Shown here: positions 19,219 through 31,700 of the stretch, piece after piece
Layout of the letters: each line of letters begins with the position of its first letter
Position numbering within the stretch: position 1 is the first letter of the stretch
NCBI GenBank assembly: GCA_949358305.1
Contig: OX442315.1
Span: 33,816,427-33,880,426 of the forward strand
Reading direction: 5' to 3'
Length of the DNA stretch: 64,000 nt
Source: Strigamia acuminata
Taxonomy: Eukaryota > Arthropoda > Chilopoda > Geophilomorpha > Linotaeniidae
Made by a program: the position numbers and the translations under genes
Notes under the pieces: model-generated
Told to the model about the DNA's origin: nothing
Databases searched by the model: none
The model's input: the letters and a program-made list of their open reading frames with translations, nothing else

Positions 19219-22200
19219 TTAGGGGCGCAAAATGTGTGGTTCGCATTCATCTTTACAGCCCAGATCTGTTTCCGTTGGTTCCGCTTTGCATTTCAATTCC
19301 ATAAACTCAGCTTTGAGTTTCAATTCCTCAAAGTCGGCTTTGCATTTCAATTCCCTAAATTCAGCCTTGATTTTCAGTTCCTCTAATTCGGATTTGACAT
19401 TCACTAATTCGGATTGGAGTTCCTCTAATTCGGCTTTGAGTTTCAATTCCTCTAATTCGGCCTTGAGTTTCAATTTCTCTAATTCGGCTCTGAATTTCAA
19501 TTTCTCTATTTCGCTTTTGAGTTTCAATTCCTCTAATTCTGATTTCAGTTTCAATTCCTCAAATTCGGCTTTGAGTTTCAATTCCTCAAATTCGGCTTTG
19601 AGTTTCAATTCCTCAAACTGCTCTTTAGGTTTGTAGCCTTGATCTTTTTCTATTGATTTCCCCTTGAATCTTAATTCCTCAAATTCCTCTTTAGTTTCAT
19701 CGTTGATCCATTGTCGCAATCTAGCCACATGAGTATAATAGCCGTAGAAGCCTTTCTGACCACATCCAACGCCCCAACTGACAACTCCGATCGAAAACCA
19801 CCTGGTCGTGTTTCCGTATGTCCCTTCGCTGTACGCTTCTTGCATTAACGGTCCTCCGTCGTCCCCATTGCAGGCATCAACGTCGCCAAGCCCAGTTCCG
19901 GCGCAAATCATTCTCTCAGTTGGCTAAAAAAGAAAAAAAAATGACAGCAAATTATTATTGTCGAATTAATTCTAACCATACAAATATTTGATGTTGGTGG
20001 CACACGCGGTGTTCGCATTCTACGTAGTTAACTGGTTCGTAACAAATGTGCGGTGGTTGAAGTGGCACGACCGCTTCGTTGAGGTAATCCACTGATTTTC
20101 CCGCTTTCGTTTCATTTACAATTTGGGGTGTTTCGTACCCCCAACCAATAACAGTCGCGAAATCTTTAGGAGCGTATAAGGATTTCTCGTTTAGTATCTC
20201 TAAAAAGCAAAAATTGTGAATATTCAGTAAGTTGGCAATACGAGTTGTCGTCACTGTGATCACCTTCATATATCGGTGGTAAGCAAATTGGTCGAATAAA
20301 ATAATCGTATACTAAAGGATTTGTAAGTTTCACCAAAGCGATGTCGTAATCCACTGTTTCGGGATGGTACAATGGATGAGATATGATAGAGAGTATGGAA
20401 CATGGCATTGCACTAGCTATAGAGACGTTGGTCCTTCCTTTGAAGTAAAAATGAAAAAAGCGTTAACTGCATAGTCCAACAGTTTCCGTAGGGTTAAAAA
20501 AAATTATTTTGACAATTTAATCCTTACCAACAATTAATTGCCAATTTCTTGGATCCGATTTTACGGTCTGATCCTTTCCAGGATTACCATTAAAGCAATG
20601 TGCCGCTGATAAGACCCATTGTCTGTGTATAATGACACCTCCACAGTAAACCTACAAATTAATGTCTCGTGTGTAAAATTATAGCGCCCGTTTATTCTTC
20701 CTTACCCCTTCAGGAGCATCATTGACTTTGTAGAGCGGAAGGGGTTGCAGTTTAAATGCCGCCATCCACGGCCATGATCCAACCACTTTTCGTTTGCCAG
20801 CTACTTTTGCGTACATTGCGGATGATGCTCTTATTAATCTTGTTTTAGCCGGCAAAGCTGAGTCCATATTGTACAGGGGTCGCTCCATTCCGCACGGAGA
20901 AAAATCTAAAAAAATCAATTCAAACACTCGAGATATTTGCAGTTCAACTTTACCAATTTACCAATTTGAGTTCCAATTGCATTCTCAACAATTTCCAACA
21001 GTTTGTTGTGGTTTTCGAACAGATAAACTTCCTTAGAAATTTCAGCCAGTATTTTTTTATCGTTTTTTTTGCCAACAGCGATGGCATAGATTTCACTGCT
21101 GTAACGTCTAGCCAATGTTGTAGCCATTTCTGTCGGGATTCCTCCTTCCGTGATCATTCCATCGCTAAGTAAGAAAATAATCGATTTGGCATTTCTCCTA
21201 TCCCCCCGTCTTCCGGCTACAATTGCGCTAAAAGCTCTTTCATAAGCTTTCCGTATATTTGTTCCTTTTCCTTTAAACAAATCAATAGTTAAAATAAAAT
21301 GTATAGTCAATTATTATGGTCAATCGTCTACCGTCATGCTGAATTGAATCTATGTAGTCAAGAGCAACTGTAACATCCTGGATGTTCGTAGCAAAGATAT
21401 CTTTTGCCTCGGAGCTGAAACTTATTACCGCGGCACGGACACCGTTGGAGTGAGAGGAAATTCCAACCTTACAAAACACATACAGTTAAATAATTGAATA
21501 TTGAAAATGGTGTAGAAATCACTAACGTACGTATCGTATAACCATTTTTATAAATTGTTTAGACTTGTTAAATTGCAGTTCACTAATGCTGCCAGAGGCA
21601 TCCAGAAGAAATACTAAATTTACTCCTCTATTCTCCATGGCTGTTCGAGAAACTATTGTCATTGTTTTATCCAGAGAAGCAGCAACTTCTTCGTAATCGC
21701 TGTATTCATTTCTGCCTATACATTCATAATTCTTTATTAAATGAGCAATTGTTTTTCAATACCGGTACATGATGTTTTTTTTTATATACCATAGCACTGG
21801 ACTTCCTTTCCCGACCAAACTCCACCTTCTAGACACGTTCTTTTAGGATTTCCAAACATTACGCAACCATGTTTGCAGGAATAAATAACAGAATCTCCAA
21901 TATTAAAATCGTCCCCTTGTCTATAACTATTGACAGGAAGTCCAGGATTGGGACAATCAGTACCTGCGAATCAAATTTTGAAAAAATTAAAAATAAAATC
22001 ATTATCATATTCTCAACACCTCCTGCATCGCAGACTGTTGTTACTCCACTCCAACGTCCATTTTCCAAGCATGTTCGAACAGTTGAACCAATTAATTGAA
22101 ATCCAGCCATACAGCTAAAAGATACTTCTTTTCCAACTGTAAATTCGTCTCCGTTTTGATTACCGTGGACGGGATTTCCAGGATCGGCACACGTAATAGC

Positions 22201-22644
22201 CTTAAAGATTTACCGTTAGGCTAAAAATCGATCGTTAGCAAATTACAGCTTACGAATGCAATTTGGTATTTCATGTTCCCAAACATTGCCAACGCACGTA
22301 GTGAAATACAATCCATTCTAATGAAATAAAATACAATTTATAGTGCTACTGCCGTGAATCTTTCTCATGTTTTTAAACATACTAGAATAAAAAATCCTTT
22401 ATCACATTCAAAATTAATCTGAGATCCTATGGGAAAACTGTCAGTTGTTTGATGTTCAATTTCTAAAATTTTTCCATTTCTGGGTATTCTCGGCACCGGA
22501 CAAGGACCATTGCCTGCCGAAAGCACAATAAATGCTATTAACAGAAACGGTTATACAATAATTATAGAATAATCATGTACCTGCTTCAACCTGTTGACAA
22601 TTAAGTATTAAAAGAAAGAGTATTGAGTAGAATAAAAACATCAT
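19219..22644 (-). CDS. C2/Bf: Unit B: C2/factor B-like protein, catalytically dead, with helical tail; possible pseudogene
   Basis: Thirteen exons (5' to 3': 22581-22644, 22383-22513, 22254-22317, 22020-22200, 21790-21963, 21531-21715, 21332-21467, 20962-21270, 20706-20905, 20528-20651, 20264-20437, 19982-20199, 19219-19923) encode a signal peptide, three sushi domains, a VWA domain (MIDAS DASGS, SDG) and a trypsin domain. His (LSAAHC) and Asp (DYDIALVK) are present, but the catalytic Ser motif reads GDDGGP, so proteolysis should be lost. After the domain come about 13 repeats of KLKAELEE type and a conserved end. Factor B normally forms the alternative-pathway C3 convertase. Oddity: the second-sushi acceptor is shifted by one base (AAAG to AAGG), which would add a base and break the frame. 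Confidence 0.8.
19260..19640 (-). repeat. Repeat encoding the tail of unit B
   Basis: Tandem 27-bp units (nine codons, KLKAELEEL) with diverged outer copies, mirrored on the plus strand as TTCAATTCCTCTAATTCGGC. Fewer units than in unit C. Confidence 0.85.
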
Positions 22645-23290
22645 CTTGCTCTCAATTATCAAGCAGCTAATGAAATAAAATGCCCAGTCGATTTTCAAAA
22701 TCTACGCAATTAAATTATTCATGAAAATCAACATTTTGGAAATTCCGTAATTTGAGCAAATTGATAAATACATTAATCTCTATAATGAAGATCATATTAC
22801 AATTTATCAGCAATAATAAATATAAATATACTGTATTTACTTTATAATTCCAGTAATTCGTACCGTAAATACTTCCAAATAATAAGCCGAATGTACAATT
22901 ACGTATGAAAAATGTTATCTTTGCCTTAAAAATAGTTTTAATTGTAAACACTCAATATGACCTAAAAGATAAAGACAAATCTTCTCCTTTAAGCAGAGGG
23001 GTCGTGGTGTTTCATTCGTAATATCTGGAACATTTGGAACGATCAAATTTCTTAAATTTCACAAGTCTGGAGATTGTGATTAAACGAGTATAATGTACAA
23101 ATTTGATATTATTGCCGATACATTGTGACGTAACGACTTGTATGGCTTTTTTTTCTTTAAGGACTTCACAAAATTTGATTTAGAAACATAAACATACCTA
23201 TTATAAAGTTTTCTTTTCTTTCTGCCGCGCTTTTCAGCATAGCTCAAGAAATACCTCAGAAAAGCCCCATGCCGCAGCAATAAACCGACT
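22645..23290. promoter_or_regulatory. Conserved upstream region of unit B
   Basis: About 650 bp before the start codon recur, recognisably, before unit C (split by a copia) and before unit D, and partly before unit A. They therefore belong to the duplicated unit and presumably hold the promoter. No specific site is claimed. Confidence 0.5.
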
Positions 23291-23389
23291 GAAAATAAAT
23301 CACTCTGTTTTCATGTTTTACTGCATGCGTGTTTATTGACATCGCTCCGTAATGGAGCCATCATATCATCCATTATTATTGACCCATCA

Positions 23390-23640
23390 GTATTCCAAGT
23401 GTTTCTGCCCAGAATAATTTTAACTTCTTGACAGATTTATATTTTGAAAATCATTTTGCGAAATTCCCGCTTAAAATACTTTTTCAACGTAGAGGGATTA
23501 CGAAATCAGCAGAAATCCTTGAGAAGACAAACCCGGGTTACCGGTATGTAAACTTTCATGGTGCAACGAGGGGTATTAAATATATCAGTTATGAATTATT
23601 TGTATTTAGATTAAAATAAAATTTAAAATTATACAAACGT
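23390..23640 (+). pseudogene. PHPT1 intron 2/exon 3 fragment
   Basis: Matches PHPT1 from inside intron 2 (CTGCCCAGAATAATTTTAAC) through exon 3 and its 3' flank, with small deletions: the GGATACGGCAAAGCC start is lost. It lies 3' of unit C just as true PHPT1 lies 3' of unit A. Confidence 0.8.
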
Positions 23641-23681
23641 ATTTTGAGCAAAAAAAAATTAAGCAATTGGAATAAATTCAT

Positions 23682-26600
23682 TCAGGGACGCAAAATTTGT
23701 GGTTCGCATTCATATTCATCTTTGCAGCCCAGATCTGTTTCCGTTGGTTCCGCTTTGCATTTCAATTCCATAAACTCAGCTTTTAGTTTCAATTCCTCAA
23801 AGTCGGCTTTGTATTTCAATTCCCTAAATGCAGCCTTGATTTTCAGTTCCTCTAATTCGGATTTGACATTCACTAATTCGGATTGGAGTTCCTCTAATTC
23901 GGCTTTGAGTTTCAATTCCTCTAATTCGGCTTTGAGTTTCAATTTCTCTAATTCGGATTTGACATTCACTAATTCGGATTTGACATTCACTAATTCGGAT
24001 TGGAGTTCCTCTAATTCGGCTTTGAGTTTCAATTCCTCTAATTCGGCTTTGAGTTTCAATTTCTCTAATTCGGATTTGACATTCACTAATTCGGATTGGA
24101 GTTTCTCTAATTCGGCTTTGAGTTTCAATTCCTCTAATTCGGCTTTGAGTTTCACTTTCTCTAATTCGGCTTTGAGTTTCAATTTCTCTAATTCGGATTT
24201 GACATTCACTAATTCGGATTGGAGTTTCTCTAATTCGGCTTTTAGTTTCAATTCCTCTAATTCGGCTTTGAGTTTCAATTCCTCTAATTCGGCTTTGAGT
24301 TTCAATTTCTCTAATTCGGATTTGACATTCACTAATTCGGATTTGACATTCACTAATTCGGATTGGAGTTTCTCTAATTCGGCTTTGAGTTTCAATTCCT
24401 CTAATTCGGCTTTGAGTTTCAATTCCTCTAATTCGGCTTTGAGTTTCAATTTCTCTAATTCGGATTTGACATTCACTAATTCGGATTGGAGTTTCTCTAA
24501 TTCGGCTTTGAGTTTCAATTCCTCTAATTCGGCTTTGAGTTTCACTTTCTCTAATTCGGCTTTGAGTTTCAATTCTTCTAATTCGGCTTTGAGTTTCAAT
24601 TTCTCTAATTCGGCTTTGAGTTTCAATTCCTCTACTTCGGGTCTGAGTTTCAATTCCTCTATTTCGCTCTTGAGTTTCAATTCCACTAATTCTGCTTTCA
24701 GTTTCAATTCCTCTAATTCGGCTTTGAGTTTCAATTCCAAATCGGCTTTGAGTTTCAATTCCAAATCGGCTTTGAGTTTCAATTCCTCTATTTCGCTTTT
24801 GAGTTTCAATTCCTCTAATTCGGCTTTGAGTTTCAATTCCTCAAATTGCTCTTTAGTTTTGTAGCCCTCATCTTTTTCTATTGATTTCCCCTTGAATCTT
24901 AATTCCTCAAATTCCTCTTTAGTTTGATTGTTGATCCATTGTCGCAATCTAGCCACATGAGTATAATAGCCGTAATAACCTTTCTGACCACATCCCACGC
25001 CCCAACTGACAATTCCGATCGAAAACCACCTGGTCGTGTTTCCGAATTTTCCTTCGCTGTACGCTTCTTGCATTAACGGTCCTCCGCCGTCCCCTTTGCA
25101 AGCATCAACGTCGCCAAGTCCAGTTCCGGCGCAAATCATTCTCTGTTGGCTAGAAAAGAAAAAAAAATTAAAACAAATTATTGTCATGTAGTTATTTTTC
25201 TCATCATACAATTCTGTGTTGTAGTTCGCAAACGCGGTGTTCGCATTCTACGTAGTTAACTGGTTCGTAACAAATGTGCGGTGGTTGAAGTGGCACGACC
25301 GCTTCGTTGAGGTAATCCACTGATTTTCCCGCTTTCGTTTCATTCACAGTTTGGCGCGGGTCGTACCCCCAACCAATAATAGTCGCGGGATCTTTAGGAG
25401 CGTATAAGGATTTCTTGTTTAGTATCTCTAAAAAGCAAAAGAATGTGAATACCGGTATTCGCAGTCAGTAAGTTGGCAATACGAGTTGTTGTCACCTTCG
25501 TATATCGGTGGTAAGCAAATTGGTCGAATAAAATAATCGTATATTAAAGGATTAGTAAGTTTCACCAAAGCGATGTCGTAATCCACTGTTCCGGGATGGT
25601 ACAATCGATGATATATGATGCTACGTATACGATATAGCATTGCACTAGCTATAGAGACGTTGGTCCTTCCTTTCAAGTAAAATAGAAAAAAAGCTTTAAC
25701 TGCATAGTCCAACAGTTTATTTTGTCAATTTAATCCTTACCAACAATTAATTGCCAATTTCTTGGATCCGATTTTACGGTCTGATCCAATCCAGGATTAC
25801 CATTAAAGCAATGTGCCGCTGATAAGACCCATTGTCTGTGTATAATGACACCTCCACAGTAAACCTACAAATTAATGTCTCGTGTGTAAAATTATAGCGC
25901 TCGTTTATTCTTCCTTACCCCTTTAGGAGCATCATTGACTTTGTATTGCGGAAGGGGTTGCAGTTTAAATGCCGCCATCCACGGCCACGATCCAACCACT
26001 TTTCGTTTGCCAGCTACTTTTGCGTACATTGCGGATGATGCTCTTGTTAATCTTGCATTAGCCGGCAAAGCTGACTTCACATGGTACAGGGGTCGTTCAA
26101 TTCCGCAGAGAGAATAATCTAGCAAAATATTGTTTAAACACTCGAGCTGCTTGCAGTTCAACTTTACGCGCGTACCAGTTTGTGTTCCAATTGCACTCTC
26201 AACAATTTTTAAAAATTTGTGGTGGTTTTCAAACATAAAAAACTCTATAGAAATCTCGGCCAATACATATTTAGCGTAGTTTTTACCAACAGCAATAGCA
26301 TAAATTTCAGTGTTGTACCCCTCCGCCCATATTTTTGCCAAATCTGTTGGGATTCTTCCTTCCGTAATTATTCCATCGCTAATTAAGAAAATAATCGATT
26401 TGGCATCTTTCCTGTACCCTTGTGTTTCGATTTGAATTAAGTAAGCAGCTCTTAAATAAGCTTTCCATATATTTGTTCCGTTTCCTTTAAACAAAATAAT
26501 AGTTAAAATAATACAAGTATAAATAGTCAATTAATAAATGAGAAAATTGAGGATTCTGTGTGTGCACTCATTTTGGTTGCTCCGTAACAGAGCAACCGGT

Positions 26601-28011
26601 TTCATTCACATTTAATTTTGATACTCAATATTATGGTAAACCCTTTACCACCATGCTTAATTGAATCTATGTAGTCAAAAGCAACCGTAACATTCCTGAC
26701 GTTTAAAGTAAAGATGTCTTTTGCTTCAGAGCTGAAACTTATTACCGCGGCACGGACACCGTTGACGTGAGAGGAAATTCCAACCTATTAAACACACGTA
26801 GAGTGTTAAATTATTGAAAACATGATGTAAAAATTACTGGCTTACCTTTTGGATAACCATCTTTATAAACTGTTTAGTTTTATTAAATTGCAGTTCACTA
26901 ATACTACCGGACACGTCCAAAAGGAATAATACATTTACGCTTCCATTCATTTCAACTTGTAGAGAAAATGGATTGCCCACGTGATAATTTATCGCCGTTT
27001 TCTCCATGGCTGTTCGCGAAATTATTGTCGTTGTCTTATCCAGGAAAGCTGCTACCTCCTCGTAATCGCTGTATTCATTTATTCCTACATGCGTACGTGT
27101 ATATATATTTTTTAATGAATTAGCAATTGCTTTTTAACACTAGATCTTTTTTTTATTTCTACCATAACACTGGATTTCCTTTCCAGACCAAACTCCACTT
27201 TCTAGACATGTTCTCGTAGCATTACCAAACATCACGCAACCAGGTTTGCAAGAATAAATAACATAATCTCCAATATTAAAATCATCCCCTTTTCTGTTAC
27301 TATTGACAGGAATTCCAGGATTAAGGCAATCAGTATCTGTGAAACAAATTTAAAAAAAAATTTAAAAATAAAATAATTTATGTTCACATTACCTCCTGCA
27401 TCGCAAACTGTGGTTTCTCCACTCCATCGTCCATTTTCCAGGCATATTCGAACAGATGAACCGATTAATTGATATCCAGACATGCAGCTAAAAGACACAA
27501 CCTTTCCTACCTCAAATTCATCTCCGTGTCGATTACCGTGGAGAGGTTTTCCAGGATCGGCACATTTAATAGCTTTAAAAATTCGCTCTAAGTCTAAAAC
27601 AAGATGGTTAGCAATTTATGGCTTACGAATGCAATCTGGTATTCCATCCTTCCAGTCATTGCCCGTGCATGTTGTGAAATACCTCCCATTCTAATCAAAG
27701 TAATTAAATAGAGATATTGCACTGAAGTCTTCTCGTGCTACTGGATATACTTCTATAAAGAATCCTTCATCACATTCAAAATTAATCTCAGATCCTATGG
27801 GAAAAGTGTCAGTTGTTTGATGTTCAATTTCTAAAACTTTTCCATTTCTGGGTATTCTCGGCACAGGACAAAGACCATCAGCTGCCGAAAGCACAATAAA
27901 TTCTATTACCAGAAACGGTTATAGAATAATTATACAATAATATGTACCTGCTTCAAGCTGTTGACAATTAAGAATTAAAATAAAGACTATTGAGTAGAAT
28001 AAAAACATCAT
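23682..28011 (-). CDS. C2/Bf: Unit C: C2/factor B-like protein, catalytically dead, about 375-residue helical tail
   Basis: Exons 27948-28011, 27751-27881, 27627-27690, 27393-27572, 27163-27336, 26846-27084, 26649-26784, 26176-26484, 25919-26118, 25741-25864, 25496-25669, 25210-25427 and a last exon ending at 23682. Domains are signal peptide, three sushi, VWA (DVSGS, SDG) and trypsin with His and Asp kept, but the Ser motif reads GDGGGP (Ser to Gly). The last exon has lost 2 bases in a GAGA run at its start. Using the next AG (exon 23682-25142) restores the frame and gives 1157 residues. The tail is a long run of nine-residue KLKAELEEL units interrupted by seven-residue LVNVKSE units. Otherwise intact; expression is unknown. 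Confidence 0.82.
23760..24850 (-). repeat. 27/21-bp coding minisatellite, tail of unit C
   Basis: Around 35 nine-codon units plus about ten seven-codon units with TTGACATTCACTAATTCGGA (plus strand). Homogeneous, implying recent expansion. Frame is kept because both unit lengths are multiples of three. Confidence 0.9.
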
Positions 28012-28285
28012 CTCGCTCTCAATTATCAAGCAGCTAATGAGATAAAATCCCCAGTCGATCTTCAAAATCTACGTAATCAAATTATTCGTGAAAATCAACA
28101 TTTTGGAAATTACGTAATTTGAGCAAATTGATAAATTATTTAAGTAAAAAAATACATTAATCTCTGTAACGAAGATCATATTACAATTTATAAGCAATAA
28201 TAAATATAAATATAGTGTATTTACTTTATAATTCCAGTAATTCGTATACCGTAAATACTTCAAAATAATAAGCCAAATGGACAAT
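28012..28285. promoter_or_regulatory. Proximal upstream of unit C, cut by copia
   Basis: Homologous to the first about 250 bp upstream of unit B. The distal half of the same region continues at 33184 beyond the copia. Confidence 0.55.
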
Positions 28286-28493
28286 TGTTGGGAAGTTTAA
28301 TGTGGAAAATCACCACTTGATGTCATTAATAGTGTAGCTTGTGTAGTTTTTTGCTTGTGTATCCTGTGGTGACACTCATACCATATATGGAGTGCTCACT
28401 TCCTGTGTTCCCCACTCATCTGCTCAATGTGTAACTGTGAGGACACACATTTCATTGTATTAAACTCAACCGTATTTATCTTGAATCATAACA
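28286..28493 (+). repeat. 5' LTR of copia
   Basis: 208 bp. No difference from the 3' LTR was seen by eye. Confidence 0.92.
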
Positions 28494-28730
28494 AATGGTA
28501 GCAGAGAGGAAGGTTGAACACACATTGAAGAAAAACGGTATTGAGACCGAAATTTGAGCAACACCGCGCCATCTTGAAGAGCACGATACGAGACGACAAG
28601 AAACAACTTTAACAAAGACTGTGAGCAACAATTCGATTCGAGGTGAATTAAACAATATTGAGATTGTGCCACAGAACCGAGACGGAGGAAAAAGTTGAAC
28701 AATACGTGCAAATTGAGACAACCAACAAAG

Positions 28731-31700
28731 ATGAGCGACACCGGTAATTGGAGTTTGGCTAACATTGAGCCACTAAATGATGCGAATTATTTCCTATGGG
28801 AATCGAGAGTGGAGGGAATCCTCAGAGCCAAGAAATTGTGGAAAGAAGTAATAGTTGGAGCCGAACCGCAGCGAGGAGTCCAAGGAGAAGCGGATTTTGA
28901 CGCAAAAGAGAAAACTTGGAACGATTGGGACGATAAAAACGCGGCGGCCCACTTCACGATGATCAGTACAATGACTGCACCACAAGTCTTGAAGTACTCA
29001 AACACAAAAGGTGCAAAGGCACTTTGGGACCTGGTAAAAACCAACATGGCGGCAAAAACCCAAGAGTTACAAATGAGGAGTGCCTGCGAGCTAACACAGC
29101 TGAAAATGAACAGCAAAGAGGATGTGGACACCTACATGAACAGGGCCGAAGCAATAATCAACCGCTGTGCAAAACTTGGCAAAAATATAGACGACTACGA
29201 GTGCAAGTTTTACGTGACGAAAGGATTGCGGAGAGAATTTGACGCGAATGTGCGCGCAATTGAAGTGCAGGCGAATTTAGACATGTCAAAAATTCGTGAC
29301 ATATTAAAAATGGAGGAAGGTCGAATTTCAACTAGAAAAGAAGAGAAAAATACGACAACAAACGAGGCTGCACTAAAAACACGAGAGAAGGGACAAAAGC
29401 CAAAGCGCACATGCTTCAACTGTGGCCGTGGAGGGCACATGGCAAGAGAATGCTACAGTGAGGCAAAATGTTACAACTGCCAGGAGTTTGGCCACTTATC
29501 GAAAGATTGTTCGAAACCGAAACGAGAATTTAAAAGTGGCGACTCAAGAGGACGTGGTCGAGGCAGAGGCAATCAGCGAGGTCGCGGCAGAGGAAAAAGC
29601 GAATTATCAATGATGGCGTACGAGGAAAAGCCTGAGTTCACACTCATGACGTACGAGATGGATGAAAACACCAATGATGAAGAGACGAATGAAGAACCAA
29701 ATGAAGAAAACGATTGGGTGTTGGATTCCGGAGCGACAAGCCACATGACGGCGCTGGATGCAAAACATTTCGACACATTTGATGAGGATGAAAAGAATAT
29801 CGGAATGGCGAAGAAAGGCAAAAGTATGAAGTCAATTGGAATGGGCGAGATTGTGCTCGAACACGCTGAAAAAAATTCCAGATTGAAGAAAGTGTTGTGC
29901 GTGCCGCAAATTGGAAGCAATTTGTTGTCAGTATCGAAAATTGTCGATAATGGACTAAAAGTCACATTCTCCAAAACGAGCGCAACAATTGATGATGAAA
30001 ATGGAGAACAAGTTATGATGGTGCCAAGAAAGGGAGACATGTTTGTGTTGAAGGCAAACATAAAAGAAAAAGAGAAGTCTTATAAAGCAGAGGAAAAAGA
30101 CAACAATTGGCACGTGAGATTGGGACATTTAAATTACAACACCCTGAGAGAGATGAAAAATGAAGAACTAGCATATGGCATAGAAATTAGCAGCAAAGGT
30201 GGCGCCGTGTGTGAACCATGCATTGCGGGAAAGATGAAAAAGTCGTCGCACAAATCGGTAACAGACCGACAATCGTCCAGCATTATGGAATTGTGGCACA
30301 TTGATTTAATTGGACCAATTGGACCCGAATCTCGAGGAGGTGCAAACTATATAATGACTGTAGTAGACGATTGGAGTAGGATGTTGATGATAAAAACTTT
30401 AAATGCAAAAAGCGACGCGAGAGAGAAGTTGACAGAACTAATCACCTGCATGGAGAGACAGACCGACAAGAAGCTGAAGAAATTAAGGAGCGACAATGGC
30501 GGCGAGTTCTTGTCCAAAAGTATGAAAGAATGGACGACAAAGAGGGGCATCGAGCATCAGCTGACCACAGCATTTAATCCGGCTAGCAATGGTGTCGCGG
30601 AACGTGCAAACCGGACAATACTTGAGATGTTGAGAGCAATATTAAAAGATTGCAAACTGCCAAAGACGTTTTGGGCGGAGTGCGTATCGACAGTGGCGCA
30701 CATCCGCAACAGGTGCAAATCGTCAGTCCATGGACGCACACCATTTGAGATATGGTTTGGGAGAAAACCAAATTTGAAATACTTGAGAAGATTTGGATGT
30801 GTAGCATATGTGCTAATTAAGGACCACAAGCGAAAGAAATTGGATCCCAAAGCAGAAAAAGCAATATTCATTGGATACTCGAATACAAGGAAGGCGTACC
30901 GAATTTATCACCCGGAAAACGATTCGATTAGTGAAGAAATTGATGTAAAATTTGACGAGAGTAAAACGGGCGCAGATTTGCTGAATGGAGAAATTAAAGA
31001 TGATGAAGAGATTGAGACAGTCAAAATCGATCTGAACTGCGAAGAAAATGAAGACGAATCAGACGATGCCGAGGATGAAGAGCAAAACGAGATAAATGAA
31101 GAAGAAGATGAAACAAATGAACCAGAGGACAACGCGGAAGAAAATGACGCACAAGATGAACGTGACGAACCACCACGGAGGGGGAGACCAGCAGGGGTGA
31201 CCAGGGAAATGAAGTTGGTCGCCGACAAAGTGCAAAGAGAAGAACACGAGAAGAGACTGGTTGACCAGGGAGCGCGAAGATCAGAGAGAATTAAGGCAAA
31301 ACAAATGGCATTACTAGTAGAAGAAATCTTAACGCCGAAAAATTTCCACGAAGCAACAAACTCCCATCACGCGACAGACTGGAAGGCCGCGATGGATGAC
31401 GAGATGAGCTCGATGAAACAACACGGAGTGTGGAAAATTGGAAAATTGCCAAAAGGAAAGAAGGCGGTGAAATCCAAGTGGGTTTATAAAGTGAAGTTAA
31501 ATTCCGAGGGGGAACCGGAAAGATTCCGAGCAAGACTAGTAGCCACTGGATACTCGCAGAAATTCGGGGACGATTACGAGATGACCTTTGCCCCGGTTAT
31601 ACGAATAGAGACTCTCAGAATGCTGATTAATGTAGCAGCAAAAATTAACCGACCATTGAAACAACATGACGTCAAAGCCGCATATCTTCACGACAAGCTG

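Noticed and set aside
23644-24864. 406-codon plus-strand open frame rich in Ser, Asn and Phe
   Set aside because: Antisense of the unit C tail repeat. The 27/21-bp repeat keeps several frames open; the minus strand has the homologous protein.
31000-31230. Ser-rich minus-strand frames over copia pol
   Set aside because: Antisense of the acidic linker between integrase and reverse transcriptase.
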